From Muricauda sp. SCSIO 65647 (GTDB taxonomy: Bacteria > Bacteroidota > Bacteroidia > Flavobacteriales > Flavobacteriaceae): DNA of 64,000 bases. The stretch spans positions 970,501 through 1,034,500 of the forward strand of contig NZ_CP091037.1 in NCBI RefSeq assembly GCF_021534965.1, given 5' to 3'. This document shows positions 1 to 8,489 of this stretch, one piece after another. The notes under the pieces were generated by a model, which saw nothing but the letters and a program-made list of their open reading frames with translations, was not told the origin of the DNA and did not search any database. Made by a program: the position numbers and the translations under genes. Every line of letters starts with the position of its first letter. The stretch's first letter is position 1.

Positions 1-2
1 CC

Positions 3-1421
3 AAAATCGGTAATGCAACGTTGATGACCAATGTCACCACCGCATCAGGGTTCGCTACTTTTATGATCTTGGACAGTGACCTGTTGAAAGAATTTGGTAT
101 CGTTGCCTCGATCAATATCATCTGCATCTTCATTCTTTCACTGTTGATCATACCGGTTATCTATAGCTTCATGTCGCTGCCCAAGACAAAACACTTGAAG
201 CATCTGAACAAAAAATGGATCGATCTTTTTGTGGATTGGATGGAACGCATGGTGCGCCACAACCGAATCGCCGTTTATGTCGTATCGCTAATAGCCCTGG
301 TGTTGAGCATTATAGGCATCTATCAAATCGAAATTACCGGAAGTCGAGTGGAAGACTTGCCCAAAAACACCCATTTCTTTAAGGACATTCGATTTTTTGA
401 GGAAGAATTTGATGGTATCATGCCCGTCGAGATTGTAGTGGATACCGAACGGAAGAAGGGGGTCATGAAACCTGCCACCCTTAGAAGAATGGATGAGCTG
501 GGCACCGAAATTGAAGATATTCCCGAACTTTCACCGACAGTGTCTGTCGTAAATTTGGTAAAGTACTCAAAACAGGCCTTTTATAATGGTATTCCTAAAT
601 ACTATCAATTGCCGACCTCACAAGAGAGCACTTTCATCATGGATGTTGCCCGAAAATCTTCAGAGAACAGCAATCTGCTCGAAAGCTTTGTCGATAGTAC
701 TGGTCAGATTGCCAGAATGACCACTTTCATGCGCGATGTAAAGACCGATCGCATGGAAGAAATTGAAAGCGACCTCATCAAGACCATAAACAAAGTTTTT
801 CCTGCCGAACGGTACAATGTGTATATGACGGGCAAGGCCTTGCTTTTTTTGAAAGGCACCAAATATTTGGTAAAAAACCTCTTGCTGTCCTTGGCTTTGG
901 CCATTGGGCTCATATCGATTTTCATGGCATATCTGTTTCGTTCGTTCAGAATGATCATCATTTCTTTGGTGCCCAACCTATTGCCATTGGTCATTACGGC
1001 AGGGCTCATGGGCTTTTTGGGTGTTCCCATAAAGCCATCTACCATTTTGGTCTTTAGTATCGCCTTTGGCATTTCGGTCGATGATACCATTCACTTTTTG
1101 GCGAAATATCGACAAGAATTGACCGCTAACCGCTGGCAGATCAAAAAATCGGTCTATGCCGCACTTAGGGAAACTGGCGTGAGCATGTTCTACACATCCA
1201 TCGTGCTTTTCTTTGGGTTCTCAGTATTCATCATATCAAGTTTTGGTGGCACCGTAGCTTTGGGTGCGTTGGTATCGGCAACCTTATTGTTTGCCATGTT
1301 GGCCAACTTGATTTTATTGCCGTCGTTATTGCTGTCACTTGAACGAAGCATTGCCAATAAAAAAGTACTTAAGAAACCACAGATCGATATCCTCCCAAAG
1401 GAAGAAATCAACTCAAAATAA
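3..1421 (+). CDS. RND/MMPL-family exporter, C-terminal part (5' end outside window)
   Basis: The reading frame is open at the left edge, so this is the C-terminal ~470 residues of a larger protein; the family is usually about 750-850 residues. It carries a transmembrane segment pair, then a periplasmic domain of roughly 220 residues, then a five-helix bundle ending in long hydrophobic segments. The stretch FSIAFGISVDDTIHF with adjacent acidic residues is the typical RND helix-4 proton-relay region. Known members of this flavobacterial group (MmpL/HpnN-like) move lipids or hydrophobic compounds, but the substrate cannot be read from the sequence. It is followed by asnS on the same strand after 88 bases that include a candidate promoter, so it probably ends its own transcript. 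Confidence 0.85.
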   Translation, partial: KIGNATLMTNVTTASGFATFMILDSDLLKEFGIVASINIICIFILSLLIIPVIYSFMSLPKTKHLKHLNKKWIDLFVDWMERMVRHNRIAVYVVSLIALVLSIIGIYQIEITGSRVEDLPKNTHFFKDIRFFEEEFDGIMPVEIVVDTERKKGVMKPATLRRMDELGTEIEDIPELSPTVSVVNLVKYSKQAFYNGIPKYYQLPTSQESTFIMDVARKSSENSNLLESFVDSTGQIARMTTFMRDVKTDRMEEIESDLIKTINKVFPAERYNVYMTGKALLFLKGTKYLVKNLLLSLALAIGLISIFMAYLFRSFRMIIISLVPNLLPLVITAGLMGFLGVPIKPSTILVFSIAFGISVDDTIHFLAKYRQELTANRWQIKKSVYAALRETGVSMFYTSIVLFFGFSVFIISSFGGTVALGALVSATLLFAMLANLILLPSLLLSLERSIANKKVLKKPQIDILPKEEINSK

Positions 1422-1476
1422 TGACCCCGTTGACTGAATTGTCTCAACGTTTATAGGCTTCTTGACCACAAAAAAC

Positions 1477-1484
1477 TATCTTTG
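1477..1484 (+). promoter_or_regulatory. Candidate -7 element for asnS
   Basis: TATCTTTG matches the Bacteroidetes -7 consensus TAnnTTTG and lies 25 bases before the asnS start codon. No convincing -33 TTTG was found at the usual distance, so this rests on the -7 element alone. Confidence 0.4.
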
Positions 1485-1509
1485 GGGCTTAATTTTTGAA
1501 TAGCGAAGT

Positions 1510-2943
1510 ATGCAACTTTTTTCTGTCAAAGAACTGCTTTCGACCACCCCAAACTCACAAGAAGTTACGGTAAGGGGTTGGGTCAAAACTTTTAGAAGCA
1601 ACCGTTTTATTGCATTGAATGATGGCTCTACAATTAATAACGTGCAGTGTGTGGTAGACTTTGAGAACTTTGACGAAAACACCATAAAGTCAATTTCAAC
1701 GGGAGCGGCCGTAGAGGTGTCTGGCACCCTGGTTGAAAGTCAAGGGCGAGGTCAATCTGTGGAAATCCAAGTCAATGAGCTTAAGATTCATGGCATGGCC
1801 GACCCCGAAACATATCCCATACAGCCCAAAAAGCATTCGCTTGAATTTTTGCGGGAGAAAGCCCATTTAAGGGTGCGCACCAATACCTTTTCGGCCGTGA
1901 TGCGGGTTCGTTCGGCTTTGGCATTTGCCATTCACAGCTATTTTCAACAAAATGGATTCTATTACATGCATGCCCCCATCATAACCGGTTCTGATGCCGA
2001 AGGCGCCGGTGAGATGTTCAGGGTCACTGCTTTAGATGCTAAAAATCCTCCTTTGAACGATGAAGGTGATGTAGATTATAAAAAAGACTTTTTTGGCAAG
2101 GAGACCAATCTGACCGTATCTGGTCAGTTGGAAGCCGAGGCCTATGCTATGGGATTGGGAAAGGTATATACTTTCGGACCCACTTTTAGGGCCGAAAATT
2201 CGAACACCTCGAGACATTTGGCCGAGTTTTGGATGATCGAACCCGAAATGGCATTTTATGATCTTGATGCCAATATGGACCTTGTTGAAGATTTTATCAA
2301 GTGGGTGTTGCGATACGTGCTTGAAAACTGCCCTGATGACTTAACGTTTCTCGAACAACGTTTGCTTGATGAGGAAAAAACCAAACCCCAGGCCGAACGT
2401 AGTGAAATGTCGTTGAGCGAAAAATTGAGGTTTGTCATTGACAACAACTTCAAAAGGGTCACGTATACCGAAGCGTTTGAAATCTTAAGGAACAGCAAAC
2501 CCAATAAAAAGAGAAAATTCGAATATTCAATTGATGAATGGGGTGCCGATCTGCAGAGCGAACATGAGCGCTTTCTTGTGGAAAAGCATTTTAAGTGTCC
2601 GGTTATTTTATTCGACTATCCGGCTAAAATAAAGGCTTTTTATATGCGGCTGAATGAAGATGAAGAAACTGTACGGGCCATGGATGTGCTCTTTCCCGGA
2701 ATTGGTGAAATCGTTGGTGGCTCGCAAAGGGAGGAACGATTGGAGGTTTTGCAACAAAAAATGGCTGCGCTTGATATTCCTGAAGAAGAGCTTTGGTGGT
2801 ATCTTGAATTGCGCAGATTTGGGACGGCCGTTCATAGTGGCTTTGGTCTTGGCTTTGAACGTTTGGTGCAGTTCGTCACGGGCATGGGCAACATTCGCGA
2901 TGTGATTCCCTTCCCGAGAACGCCGCAGAACGCCGAATTCTAA
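1510..2943 (+). CDS. asnS: Asparagine--tRNA ligase
   Basis: A class IIb aminoacyl-tRNA synthetase of 477 residues, normal length for the family. An N-terminal OB-fold anticodon-binding domain (VRGWVKTFRSN near residue 20) is followed by the class II catalytic core. Motif 2 is seen as FGPTFRAENSNTSRHLAEFWMIEPE, described here by its key FRAE and RHLAEFWM blocks, and motif 3 as GFGLGFERLVQF near the C-terminus. The RHLAEFWMIEPE block is typical of AsnRS rather than AspRS. It precedes rpoN, spaced 41 bases, the order usual in Flavobacteriaceae. Cytoplasmic, essential for charging tRNA-Asn. Confidence 0.97.
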   Translation: MQLFSVKELLSTTPNSQEVTVRGWVKTFRSNRFIALNDGSTINNVQCVVDFENFDENTIKSISTGAAVEVSGTLVESQGRGQSVEIQVNELKIHGMADPETYPIQPKKHSLEFLREKAHLRVRTNTFSAVMRVRSALAFAIHSYFQQNGFYYMHAPIITGSDAEGAGEMFRVTALDAKNPPLNDEGDVDYKKDFFGKETNLTVSGQLEAEAYAMGLGKVYTFGPTFRAENSNTSRHLAEFWMIEPEMAFYDLDANMDLVEDFIKWVLRYVLENCPDDLTFLEQRLLDEEKTKPQAERSEMSLSEKLRFVIDNNFKRVTYTEAFEILRNSKPNKKRKFEYSIDEWGADLQSEHERFLVEKHFKCPVILFDYPAKIKAFYMRLNEDEETVRAMDVLFPGIGEIVGGSQREERLEVLQQKMAALDIPEEELWWYLELRRFGTAVHSGFGLGFERLVQFVTGMGNIRDVIPFPRTPQNAEF

Positions 2944-2984
2944 ATTGAATTCTTTAACTTTATAAGAAAGGGTCTTTTTGATTT

Positions 2985-4442
2985 ATGCTGAAACAACACC
3001 TACAATTTAAGCTTTCGCAAAAACTTTCGCCCCAACAGATTCAGTTGATGAAGTTGATTCAACTGCCTACACAGGCCTTTGAACAACGATTAAAGCAAGA
3101 ATTGGAAGAAAATCCGGCGTTGGAAAGTGGCAAGGCAGAAGGCGATGGCCTAGAAGATGAATACGGTGAAAGTTTTGATGAATCGAATGACAATGAGACC
3201 ATTGAGGCCGACGAAATCAATATTGATGATTACTTAAGTGATGATGAAATACCCGATTATCGCACGCAAATAAGCAATTACAGTGCCGATGATGACGAAA
3301 AAAGTGTGCCCTATGCCGCCGGTATTTCGTTTAATCAATATTTACTGAACCAACTCAATACGGTATATCTAGATGATCAAGAATGGGCCATTGCCGAGTT
3401 TTTGGTCGGTAGTGTCGATGAAAGCGGTTACATTCGAAGACCTCTGAGCGACATTGTCGATGATCTTGCCTTTACCCAAAATGTCTACGTTGACGAAGAA
3501 AAGGTCAAAGAAGTATTGAAAACGGTTCAAGCACTCGACCCGCCAGGGGTGGCTGCCTGCTCTCTTGATGAGTGTCTCATTATACAGCTGAAAAGAAAAA
3601 CAGGTACCCCCGCCGTAGAATTGGCCATTTCAATTCTTGAAAAGTCATTTGATCATTTCACCAAAAAGCATTATGATAAACTCTTGCAAAAACATCATAT
3701 CTCAGAGGAAGAACTTAAAGCGGCCATTGCTGAAATTGAAAAATTAAATCCAAAACCAGGAGGGGCCTATTCAGGAAACAACCGTGTTATCGAACATATT
3801 GTTCCCGATTTTTCAATACGAATCGTTGATGGAGAGCTTGAACTGACCCTCAATGGAAGAAATGCCCCTGAATTGCATGTTTCGAAAGAGTATAGCAATA
3901 TGCTCCAAGGCTATAAGAATGCCAAGGAAAAATCAAAAGATCAAAAAGATGCGGTACTCTTCATCAAACAAAAATTAGACGCCGCCAAGTGGTTCATCGA
4001 TGCCATCAAGCAACGACAACAGACGCTCTACATTACCATGAGCGCCATCATGCAGTACCAAAAAGAGTATTTTTTGACCGGTGATGAGCGAAAGTTGAGA
4101 CCTATGATCCTAAAAGACATTGCAGATCGCATCGATATGGATGTCTCTACCGTATCACGAGTGGCCAATAGCAAGTATGTAGATACGCCCTATGGTACCA
4201 AACTCATCAAAGATTATTTTTCAGAGGCCATGAAAAATGAACAGGGTGAAGATGTATCAACAAAAGAAATCAAAAAGATTTTGGAAACCGTTATTCGCGA
4301 AGAAGACAAAAAGAAGCCGCTCACCGACGATAGTCTTGCCAAAATTCTAAAAGAAAAGGGATATCCAATAGCCAGAAGAACCGTAGCGAAATATCGGGAA
4401 CAAATGGACATACCCGTGGCCAGGCTGAGAAAGAAAATCTGA
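2985..4442 (+). CDS. rpoN: RNA polymerase sigma-54 factor
   Basis: The 485-residue protein has all sigma-54 regions. The N-terminal glutamine/leucine-rich activator-interacting region (LSQKLSPQQIQLMKLIQLPTQAFEQRL) is present, followed by an acidic linker rich in D and E at about residues 45-105. A core-binding region and the C-terminal RpoN-box-like ARRTVAKYREQMDIPVARLR complete it. The HTH region includes DISTVSRV-like MDVSTVSRVANSKY. It directs transcription from -24/-12 promoters with AAA+ activators, none of which lies in this window. Its stop codon overlaps the start of the next gene by one base, indicating translational coupling. Confidence 0.97.
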   Translation: MLKQHLQFKLSQKLSPQQIQLMKLIQLPTQAFEQRLKQELEENPALESGKAEGDGLEDEYGESFDESNDNETIEADEINIDDYLSDDEIPDYRTQISNYSADDDEKSVPYAAGISFNQYLLNQLNTVYLDDQEWAIAEFLVGSVDESGYIRRPLSDIVDDLAFTQNVYVDEEKVKEVLKTVQALDPPGVAACSLDECLIIQLKRKTGTPAVELAISILEKSFDHFTKKHYDKLLQKHHISEEELKAAIAEIEKLNPKPGGAYSGNNRVIEHIVPDFSIRIVDGELELTLNGRNAPELHVSKEYSNMLQGYKNAKEKSKDQKDAVLFIKQKLDAAKWFIDAIKQRQQTLYITMSAIMQYQKEYFLTGDERKLRPMILKDIADRIDMDVSTVSRVANSKYVDTPYGTKLIKDYFSEAMKNEQGEDVSTKEIKKILETVIREEDKKKPLTDDSLAKILKEKGYPIARRTVAKYREQMDIPVARLRKKI

Positions 4443-5047
4443 TGGGTCGATTCTTATACGCCATTTCCTATGTTTTTCATCCTTTATTGGTTCCGATCAC
4501 GGGTACCTTGGCCTATTTCTTGGTCACGCCCAAACTCAATTCCCTTGAGGAACAGAGCGGCAATATTTTGCCCATTTTCATTCTCACGGTCATCATTCCG
4601 ATTATATTTTTTTTCATCCTGAAAAATTTAGGGGTGGTACACTCTATCTTTGCTGTTTCCAAAAAAGAGCGTAGCTATGCACTGAGCATCAACATCATTC
4701 TTTTTTTGATGATTTTGCTCAAAGTGATTCCGCAAAACTACATCGGTGAACTGTATTACTTTTTTATGGGGCTTGTAACAGCCTATATTGCGGCCCTGCT
4801 GTTACTCTTACTAGGCTACAAGACAAGCATTCATATGTTGGGCATGGCAAGTCTGCTGATGTACTTGATCGGATTGAGCATTCATTTCGAAGTCAATATT
4901 ACATTGGCCCTGGGAGGGCTTGTGATGGCAACGGGACTTGTGGCCACCTCACGGTTATATATGAGGGCCCATAGTTGGGTCGAATTGGTCATAGGTTTTA
5001 TTTTAGGAAGTCTTTCCCAACTCCTGGTCTTGAAATTTTGGTTATAG
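4442..5047 (+). CDS. Multi-spanning membrane protein of unknown function
   Basis: A 201-residue hydrophobic protein with about six predicted membrane segments and almost no large soluble loop. The opening FLYAISYVFHPLLVPITGTLAYF and the late RLYMRAHSWVELVIGFILG recall PAP2-type phosphatase relatives. The complete PAP2 signature (KxxxxxxRP, PSGH, SRxxxxxHxxxD) is not visible, only a partial SRLYMRAHS, so activity is doubtful. It starts on the last base of the rpoN stop codon and converges with the beta-barrel gene, overlapping it by six bases. The neighbourhood asnS-rpoN-this gene is recurrent in the family; I know no assigned function. Confidence 0.7.
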   Translation: MGRFLYAISYVFHPLLVPITGTLAYFLVTPKLNSLEEQSGNILPIFILTVIIPIIFFFILKNLGVVHSIFAVSKKERSYALSINIILFLMILLKVIPQNYIGELYYFFMGLVTAYIAALLLLLLGYKTSIHMLGMASLLMYLIGLSIHFEVNITLALGGLVMATGLVATSRLYMRAHSWVELVIGFILGSLSQLLVLKFWL

Positions 5048-5731
5048 GATATAGAAAATCAATCCAATCCTAAAAGACCTCATCTCTATTGGTGAACCGT
5101 TGTCAAGTACCACTCCGTCATTTAGAAGTGTGCTTAAGTCGTAATAGAAATTTATATTCCATGTGTTGTAGCCGAAGCGCACGTACGCTCCGTATTGAAA
5201 GTTTCGAATGTCATCGTTCTTAAAGCGATCGGAACTTTCATCAGTAACCAACCTAGAGCTTCTGGCAAATACATAGGCAAAATTGATACCGCTGTAGATA
5301 CGCCAAAATTTATATTCAACATCGGTAGAGGTACGCCAACGAAACTCGACGGGTATCTCGATGGCATGGGTCTCAAATTTACTCCTTCTGAAATCATCTA
5401 AATCGATTATGGTATATGTGATCTCATCACCATTTTGTGATGCCCTCAGATTGGTATAGTAAGAATTGACGGCATAGCCCAGACCTAGGCCAAAACCAAC
5501 ATTTCTTCTTTGATTGATAGGAATATCTTTAATGAAACCTGCTATTAGATTGTACGAAAGACTCCTTTGAACCACATCTTCTGGCTTCTGCAACAAAAAA
5601 TTATAGCCTACCCCGACATAAAACTGATCTTCAAGGTACTTTGTGCCAGCATACTCACTTTCGGGATACACCTGTGCATGGGTCAAAAAACATGTAGCCA
5701 AAAGAAAAAAAAGAATGGGTTGCCTTACCAT
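5042..5731 (-). CDS. Outer-membrane beta-barrel protein (porin-family type)
   Basis: A 229-residue protein with a cleavable signal peptide (ILFFLLATCFLTHAQ) and alternating hydrophobic/aromatic strands ending in FRIGLIFYIL, a typical outer-membrane barrel C-terminus. The strands around YAVNSYYTNLR and EIPVEFRWRTS resemble the OMP_b-brl/PorT-like families. PorT itself, a type IX secretion component, is normally beside ubiE, which is not here, so I do not assign that name. The next gene on this strand is the ExbB/ExbD operon upstream, separated by 208 bases with a strong terminator, so this barrel is probably transcribed on its own. Substrate or partner unknown. Confidence 0.75.
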   Translation of the reverse strand: MVRQPILFFLLATCFLTHAQVYPESEYAGTKYLEDQFYVGVGYNFLLQKPEDVVQRSLSYNLIAGFIKDIPINQRRNVGFGLGLGYAVNSYYTNLRASQNGDEITYTIIDLDDFRRSKFETHAIEIPVEFRWRTSTDVEYKFWRIYSGINFAYVFARSSRLVTDESSDRFKNDDIRNFQYGAYVRFGYNTWNINFYYDLSTLLNDGVVLDNGSPIEMRSFRIGLIFYIL

Positions 5732-5881
5732 ATATCAATAGCATCAATTTGGATGTCGTACCTCAAATTAAGCATTTAAAGTCATCAAGAAAAAATGTCA
5801 TTTTTAAGATCTTTGCAAAAAATGAATTTGAACCATAGACTCTGTTTTTAGAGAACAATCTTTCATTGGAAGTTTGATAAA

Positions 5882-5911
5882 AAAACGCCCCAATAATTTT
5901 TGGGGCGTTTT
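5882..5911 (-). terminator. Rho-independent terminator of the ExbB/ExbD operon
   Basis: A perfect 12-bp stem (AAAACGCCCCAA / TTGGGGCGTTTT) with a 6-base loop lies just after the last ExbD stop. On the minus strand it is followed by a run of T. The other strand also has a short T run. Confidence 0.85.
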
Positions 5912-5939
5912 CAAACTAAACTTGAAAAACTATTTCAAC

Positions 5940-6422
5940 TTAGTTTATATTGTTAAAGGCATTGCCTTCATAGGTGGTATAGTTCACTTTAAGTGCATTT
6001 ACCTTTCTGAGCTCTTGCTTGATGTCAGAAATCAGCCCCATATTGGCATCTTTATCTACCTTCAACGCTGTGGTCAATACATTTTGAAGTTCTTGGGGCT
6101 TTTTCGCCCTTTCAGCCAAAATATAGGTGCCTACTTCACCGACATCGGCGAACTTATCGTTTAATTGTATTTTCGGTTCGGTACCGAAAACCTTTTGATA
6201 TTCTTTGATGGGCTTGCCCACATAGATGTAAATAACCCTGTCTTTTTTCTCGAGTTTCTTCACCTCGCTCGCATTGGGCAGTGTGTTCTGCACCAACAAA
6301 GAGCTATCTTTCATCGTGGTAACCGTCATAAAGAAAAATAAAAGCATAAATACGATATCTGGCAACGAAGCCGTTGATACCGCCGGTAAATCGCCATCTT
6401 TTTTCTTAGCAAATTTTGCCAT
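5940..6422 (-). CDS. ExbD/TolR-type biopolymer transport protein (second copy)
   Basis: A 160-residue inner-membrane protein with one N-terminal membrane segment (LPDIVFMLLFFFMTVTTM). This contains the conserved aspartate that lines the proton path in ExbD/TolR. A periplasmic domain of about 115 residues follows. It is the last gene of a four-gene unit, 17 bases after the other ExbD. By family knowledge ExbB/ExbD proteins form a proton-driven stator that powers TonB or a Tol-like protein. Two different ExbD copies with one ExbB is the usual Bacteroidetes arrangement. No tonB gene is in this operon. Confidence 0.92.
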   Translation of the reverse strand: MAKFAKKKDGDLPAVSTASLPDIVFMLLFFFMTVTTMKDSSLLVQNTLPNASEVKKLEKKDRVIYIYVGKPIKEYQKVFGTEPKIQLNDKFADVGEVGTYILAERAKKPQELQNVLTTALKVDKDANMGLISDIKQELRKVNALKVNYTTYEGNAFNNIN

Positions 6423-6439
6423 AATTCCCTTTTATTATA

Positions 6440-7048
6440 TTAACTGCCTGTTGAGGTTTCTGCCTCTGAAAGTTTCTGCGGAAACATATCTTGAACTTGC
6501 TTCACCTTATCTTTCAAATCATCCCTTATACCTGAAGGGGTCTCGGGATTCAAGTATTCAGCTTCCATTTCTGTAAAGTCCCTTCCAAACAGACGTTGAC
6601 ACTCGCGATTTCTAAGATCGTTGTACGCCCCTACCAATTCATTCTGAACGGTAATATAGGTAGCATACTTTGTTTCTCTATCGTTCTTCAGGGATACGAT
6701 GGCTTTCGACGGGTTATCTGATGATGAGGGGTCTTTTCTTCCCTTACAGTAGTTACAGCTACCATCGGCACCATTGTCTAAAAAAGCTACCGCAGCATTA
6801 CGAAGATCTTTCAGTTCCATCAACTGGTCCTCGACCAACAATTGGCCGTTCTTGTTGATGTTGACCGTGAAGATATTTTTCTGCTTAATCACCACATCGG
6901 TATCTGGCGGTTCTATCGGCGGCAACATTCTATCAAGTCCTGCATCTGTCTCTATGGTGGTGGTCACCAAGAAAAAGATTAAGAGCAAGAATGCGATATC
7001 GGCCATGGAACCTGCATTTACTTCGGGTGCTCCTTTTCTTCTAGGCAT
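6440..7048 (-). CDS. ExbD/TolR-type biopolymer transport protein (first copy, extended)
   Basis: At 202 residues this ExbD is longer than the usual ~140. The membrane segment with its proton-carrying aspartate is at residues 15-30 (MADIAFLLLIFFLVTT, D17). A normal beta strand region TVNINKNGQLLVED follows near 61-74. A family-atypical insertion then begins near residue 92 and contains C98-N-Y-C101, and a third cysteine lies near 149. The C-terminal part is helical and charged. A CxxC in the periplasm suggests a disulfide or metal site, which is inference. It sits between the second ExbD and a small membrane protein in the same operon. Confidence 0.9.
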   Translation of the reverse strand: MPRRKGAPEVNAGSMADIAFLLLIFFLVTTTIETDAGLDRMLPPIEPPDTDVVIKQKNIFTVNINKNGQLLVEDQLMELKDLRNAAVAFLDNGADGSCNYCKGRKDPSSSDNPSKAIVSLKNDRETKYATYITVQNELVGAYNDLRNRECQRLFGRDFTEMEAEYLNPETPSGIRDDLKDKVKQVQDMFPQKLSEAETSTGS

Positions 7049-7061
7049 AATTCAATTTATT

Positions 7062-7502
7062 TTATCTACCAGTAAACATTTTCTTCAAACCGGGAATTAC
7101 CATTAAGGCAACGGCAATCACGGTAAGTATAAAAAACACGTTCAGCCCCATTCCTATGGTTTTGACCGTACCTTCGGTCGTTTCTACGCCTCTATCGGCC
7201 ATTGCGCTCACCACTTCAGCATTTCCTGATGAGAGCCCGTAAGAAATGGCCACGATGACGGCCAATCCACCTAAACCAAAAAGTGCTTTCTTAAGGCTGC
7301 CTGGTGTACCGAACAACTTTTTAAGGGCAAAAAAGAGACTAAAAATAACGGCTATCGCCAACAAGAGGTACATTATCAAGAACATGAAGTTCAAAGCTCC
7401 ACTGTTAATGGCGTTGGGATCGTCACCGTCAGGCATCGCAAACCAGAGCCCGGCAGCCACCAAACCAATGACAATCAGTACTATCTTAACTATTTTGTTC
7501 AT
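7062..7502 (-). CDS. Small inner-membrane protein of the ExbB/ExbD operon
   Basis: A 146-residue protein with four hydrophobic segments: an N-terminal one (VKIVLIVIGLVAAGLWFAM), two in the middle and one near the C-terminus. A short MPGLKKMF-like basic end follows. It lies 13 bases before the first ExbD and 24 bases after ExbB, so it is certainly co-transcribed with the motor. I recognise it only as the conserved hypothetical found at this place in Flavobacteriaceae. A role as an extra subunit of the motor complex is an inference from position. Confidence 0.7.
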   Translation of the reverse strand: MNKIVKIVLIVIGLVAAGLWFAMPDGDDPNAINSGALNFMFLIMYLLLAIAVIFSLFFALKKLFGTPGSLKKALFGLGGLAVIVAISYGLSSGNAEVVSAMADRGVETTEGTVKTIGMGLNVFFILTVIAVALMVIPGLKKMFTGR

Positions 7503-7526
7503 ATCTATAGATTATCCGGTTTGCAA

Positions 7527-8261
7527 TTATTTCTTGTGTGCGGCCAACATATCGATCAACGCAATTGATGAATCTTCCATGTCGTTGACAATGCTATCAA
7601 TTTTTGCAATGATATAGTTGTAGAAAATCTGCAGGATAATCGCCGTGATCAAACCGAATACAGTTGTCAAAAGTGCCACCTGAATATCACCTGCAATCAA
7701 AGAGGCACTCAAGTTACCTACTGCGGCAATTTTCTGGAAAGCCTGAATCATACCGATTACCGTACCCATGAACCCAAGCATGGGGGCAATGGCAATGAAC
7801 AATGACAACCATGATACATTTTTCTCTAATTGACCCATCTGAACGCCTCCATAGGCAACAACTGCCTTTTCTGCAGATTCCAGTCCTTCACCGGCGCGGT
7901 CAAGGCCTTGGTAATAAATGGAAGCTACGGGGCCTTTTGTATTTCGACAAACTTCTTTGGCTGCTTCGACACCTCCAGAAGCCAATGCGTCTTCGACTTG
8001 TTGTCTCAACTTGGAAGAATTCGTGCTTGCCAAATTTAGATAGATGATTCTTTCAATAGCGACGGCCAAGCCCAATATCAAGCACAAAAGAACGATGCCC
8101 ATGAATGCAGGGCCCCCTTGAATAAACTGTTCTTTCAATACTTGTGTAAAACCTTTGCTGGCTTCAGCAGCAGCTTCATCTTGCAATAAGGCGGCAGATG
8201 CCGTAGTAGTGCTTAAGATAAACATTCCGGCAGTAGCCAGAGTAAAGGATATTTTTTTCAT
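7527..8261 (-). CDS. MotA/TolQ/ExbB proton channel protein
   Basis: A 244-residue protein with a long N-terminal signal-like segment (residues 1-30), then three membrane segments typical of ExbB/TolQ. Segment 2 and the loop VSWLSLFIAIAPMLGFMGTVIGMIQAF is the family hallmark; the last long segment is LLTTVFGLITAIILQIFYNYI. It assembles with the ExbD proteins encoded just downstream as the inner-membrane proton-driven motor. It is the first gene of the operon. A candidate -7 sequence (TATCTTTA) is seen on the minus strand about 40 bases before the start codon, near position 8300. Confidence 0.94.
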   Translation of the reverse strand: MKKISFTLATAGMFILSTTTASAALLQDEAAAEASKGFTQVLKEQFIQGGPAFMGIVLLCLILGLAVAIERIIYLNLASTNSSKLRQQVEDALASGGVEAAKEVCRNTKGPVASIYYQGLDRAGEGLESAEKAVVAYGGVQMGQLEKNVSWLSLFIAIAPMLGFMGTVIGMIQAFQKIAAVGNLSASLIAGDIQVALLTTVFGLITAIILQIFYNYIIAKIDSIVNDMEDSSIALIDMLAAHKK

Positions 8262-8338
8262 TTTCTCAAACTTAAATTTTAGTTAGTTAATAATGTTAAA
8301 GATAAAAAAATTTTGTTACCAAAAAATAAAGATCGTAG

Positions 8339-8427
8339 CAGAGAGGAAGGGATTCGAACCCTCGATCCGCCGTTGAGCGGATACACACTTTCCAGGCGTG
8401 CGCCTTCGACCACTCGGCCACCTCTCT
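8339..8427 (-). tRNA. tRNA-Ser (anticodon GGA)
   Basis: The minus strand folds as a class II tRNA. It has a 7-bp acceptor stem (AGAGAGG/CCTCTCT) with discriminator G, a D-arm with GCCGAGTGG, and an anticodon loop CTGGAAA giving GGA. A long variable arm (stem around CCGC/GCGG) and the T-loop TTCGAAT complete it. The long variable arm and G73 are serine identity marks. CCA is not encoded. It reads UCC and UCU codons. Confidence 0.97.
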
Positions 8428-8489
8428 ATTTACAAATAGTTAGGCCGAACAATAAACAAAAATTTTGGCATTAAACGAAATTTAAGGCG

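Noticed and set aside
5042-5731. PorT type IX secretion protein
   Set aside because: Similar size and barrel character, but ubiE is not beside it and no further type IX genes are in the window.
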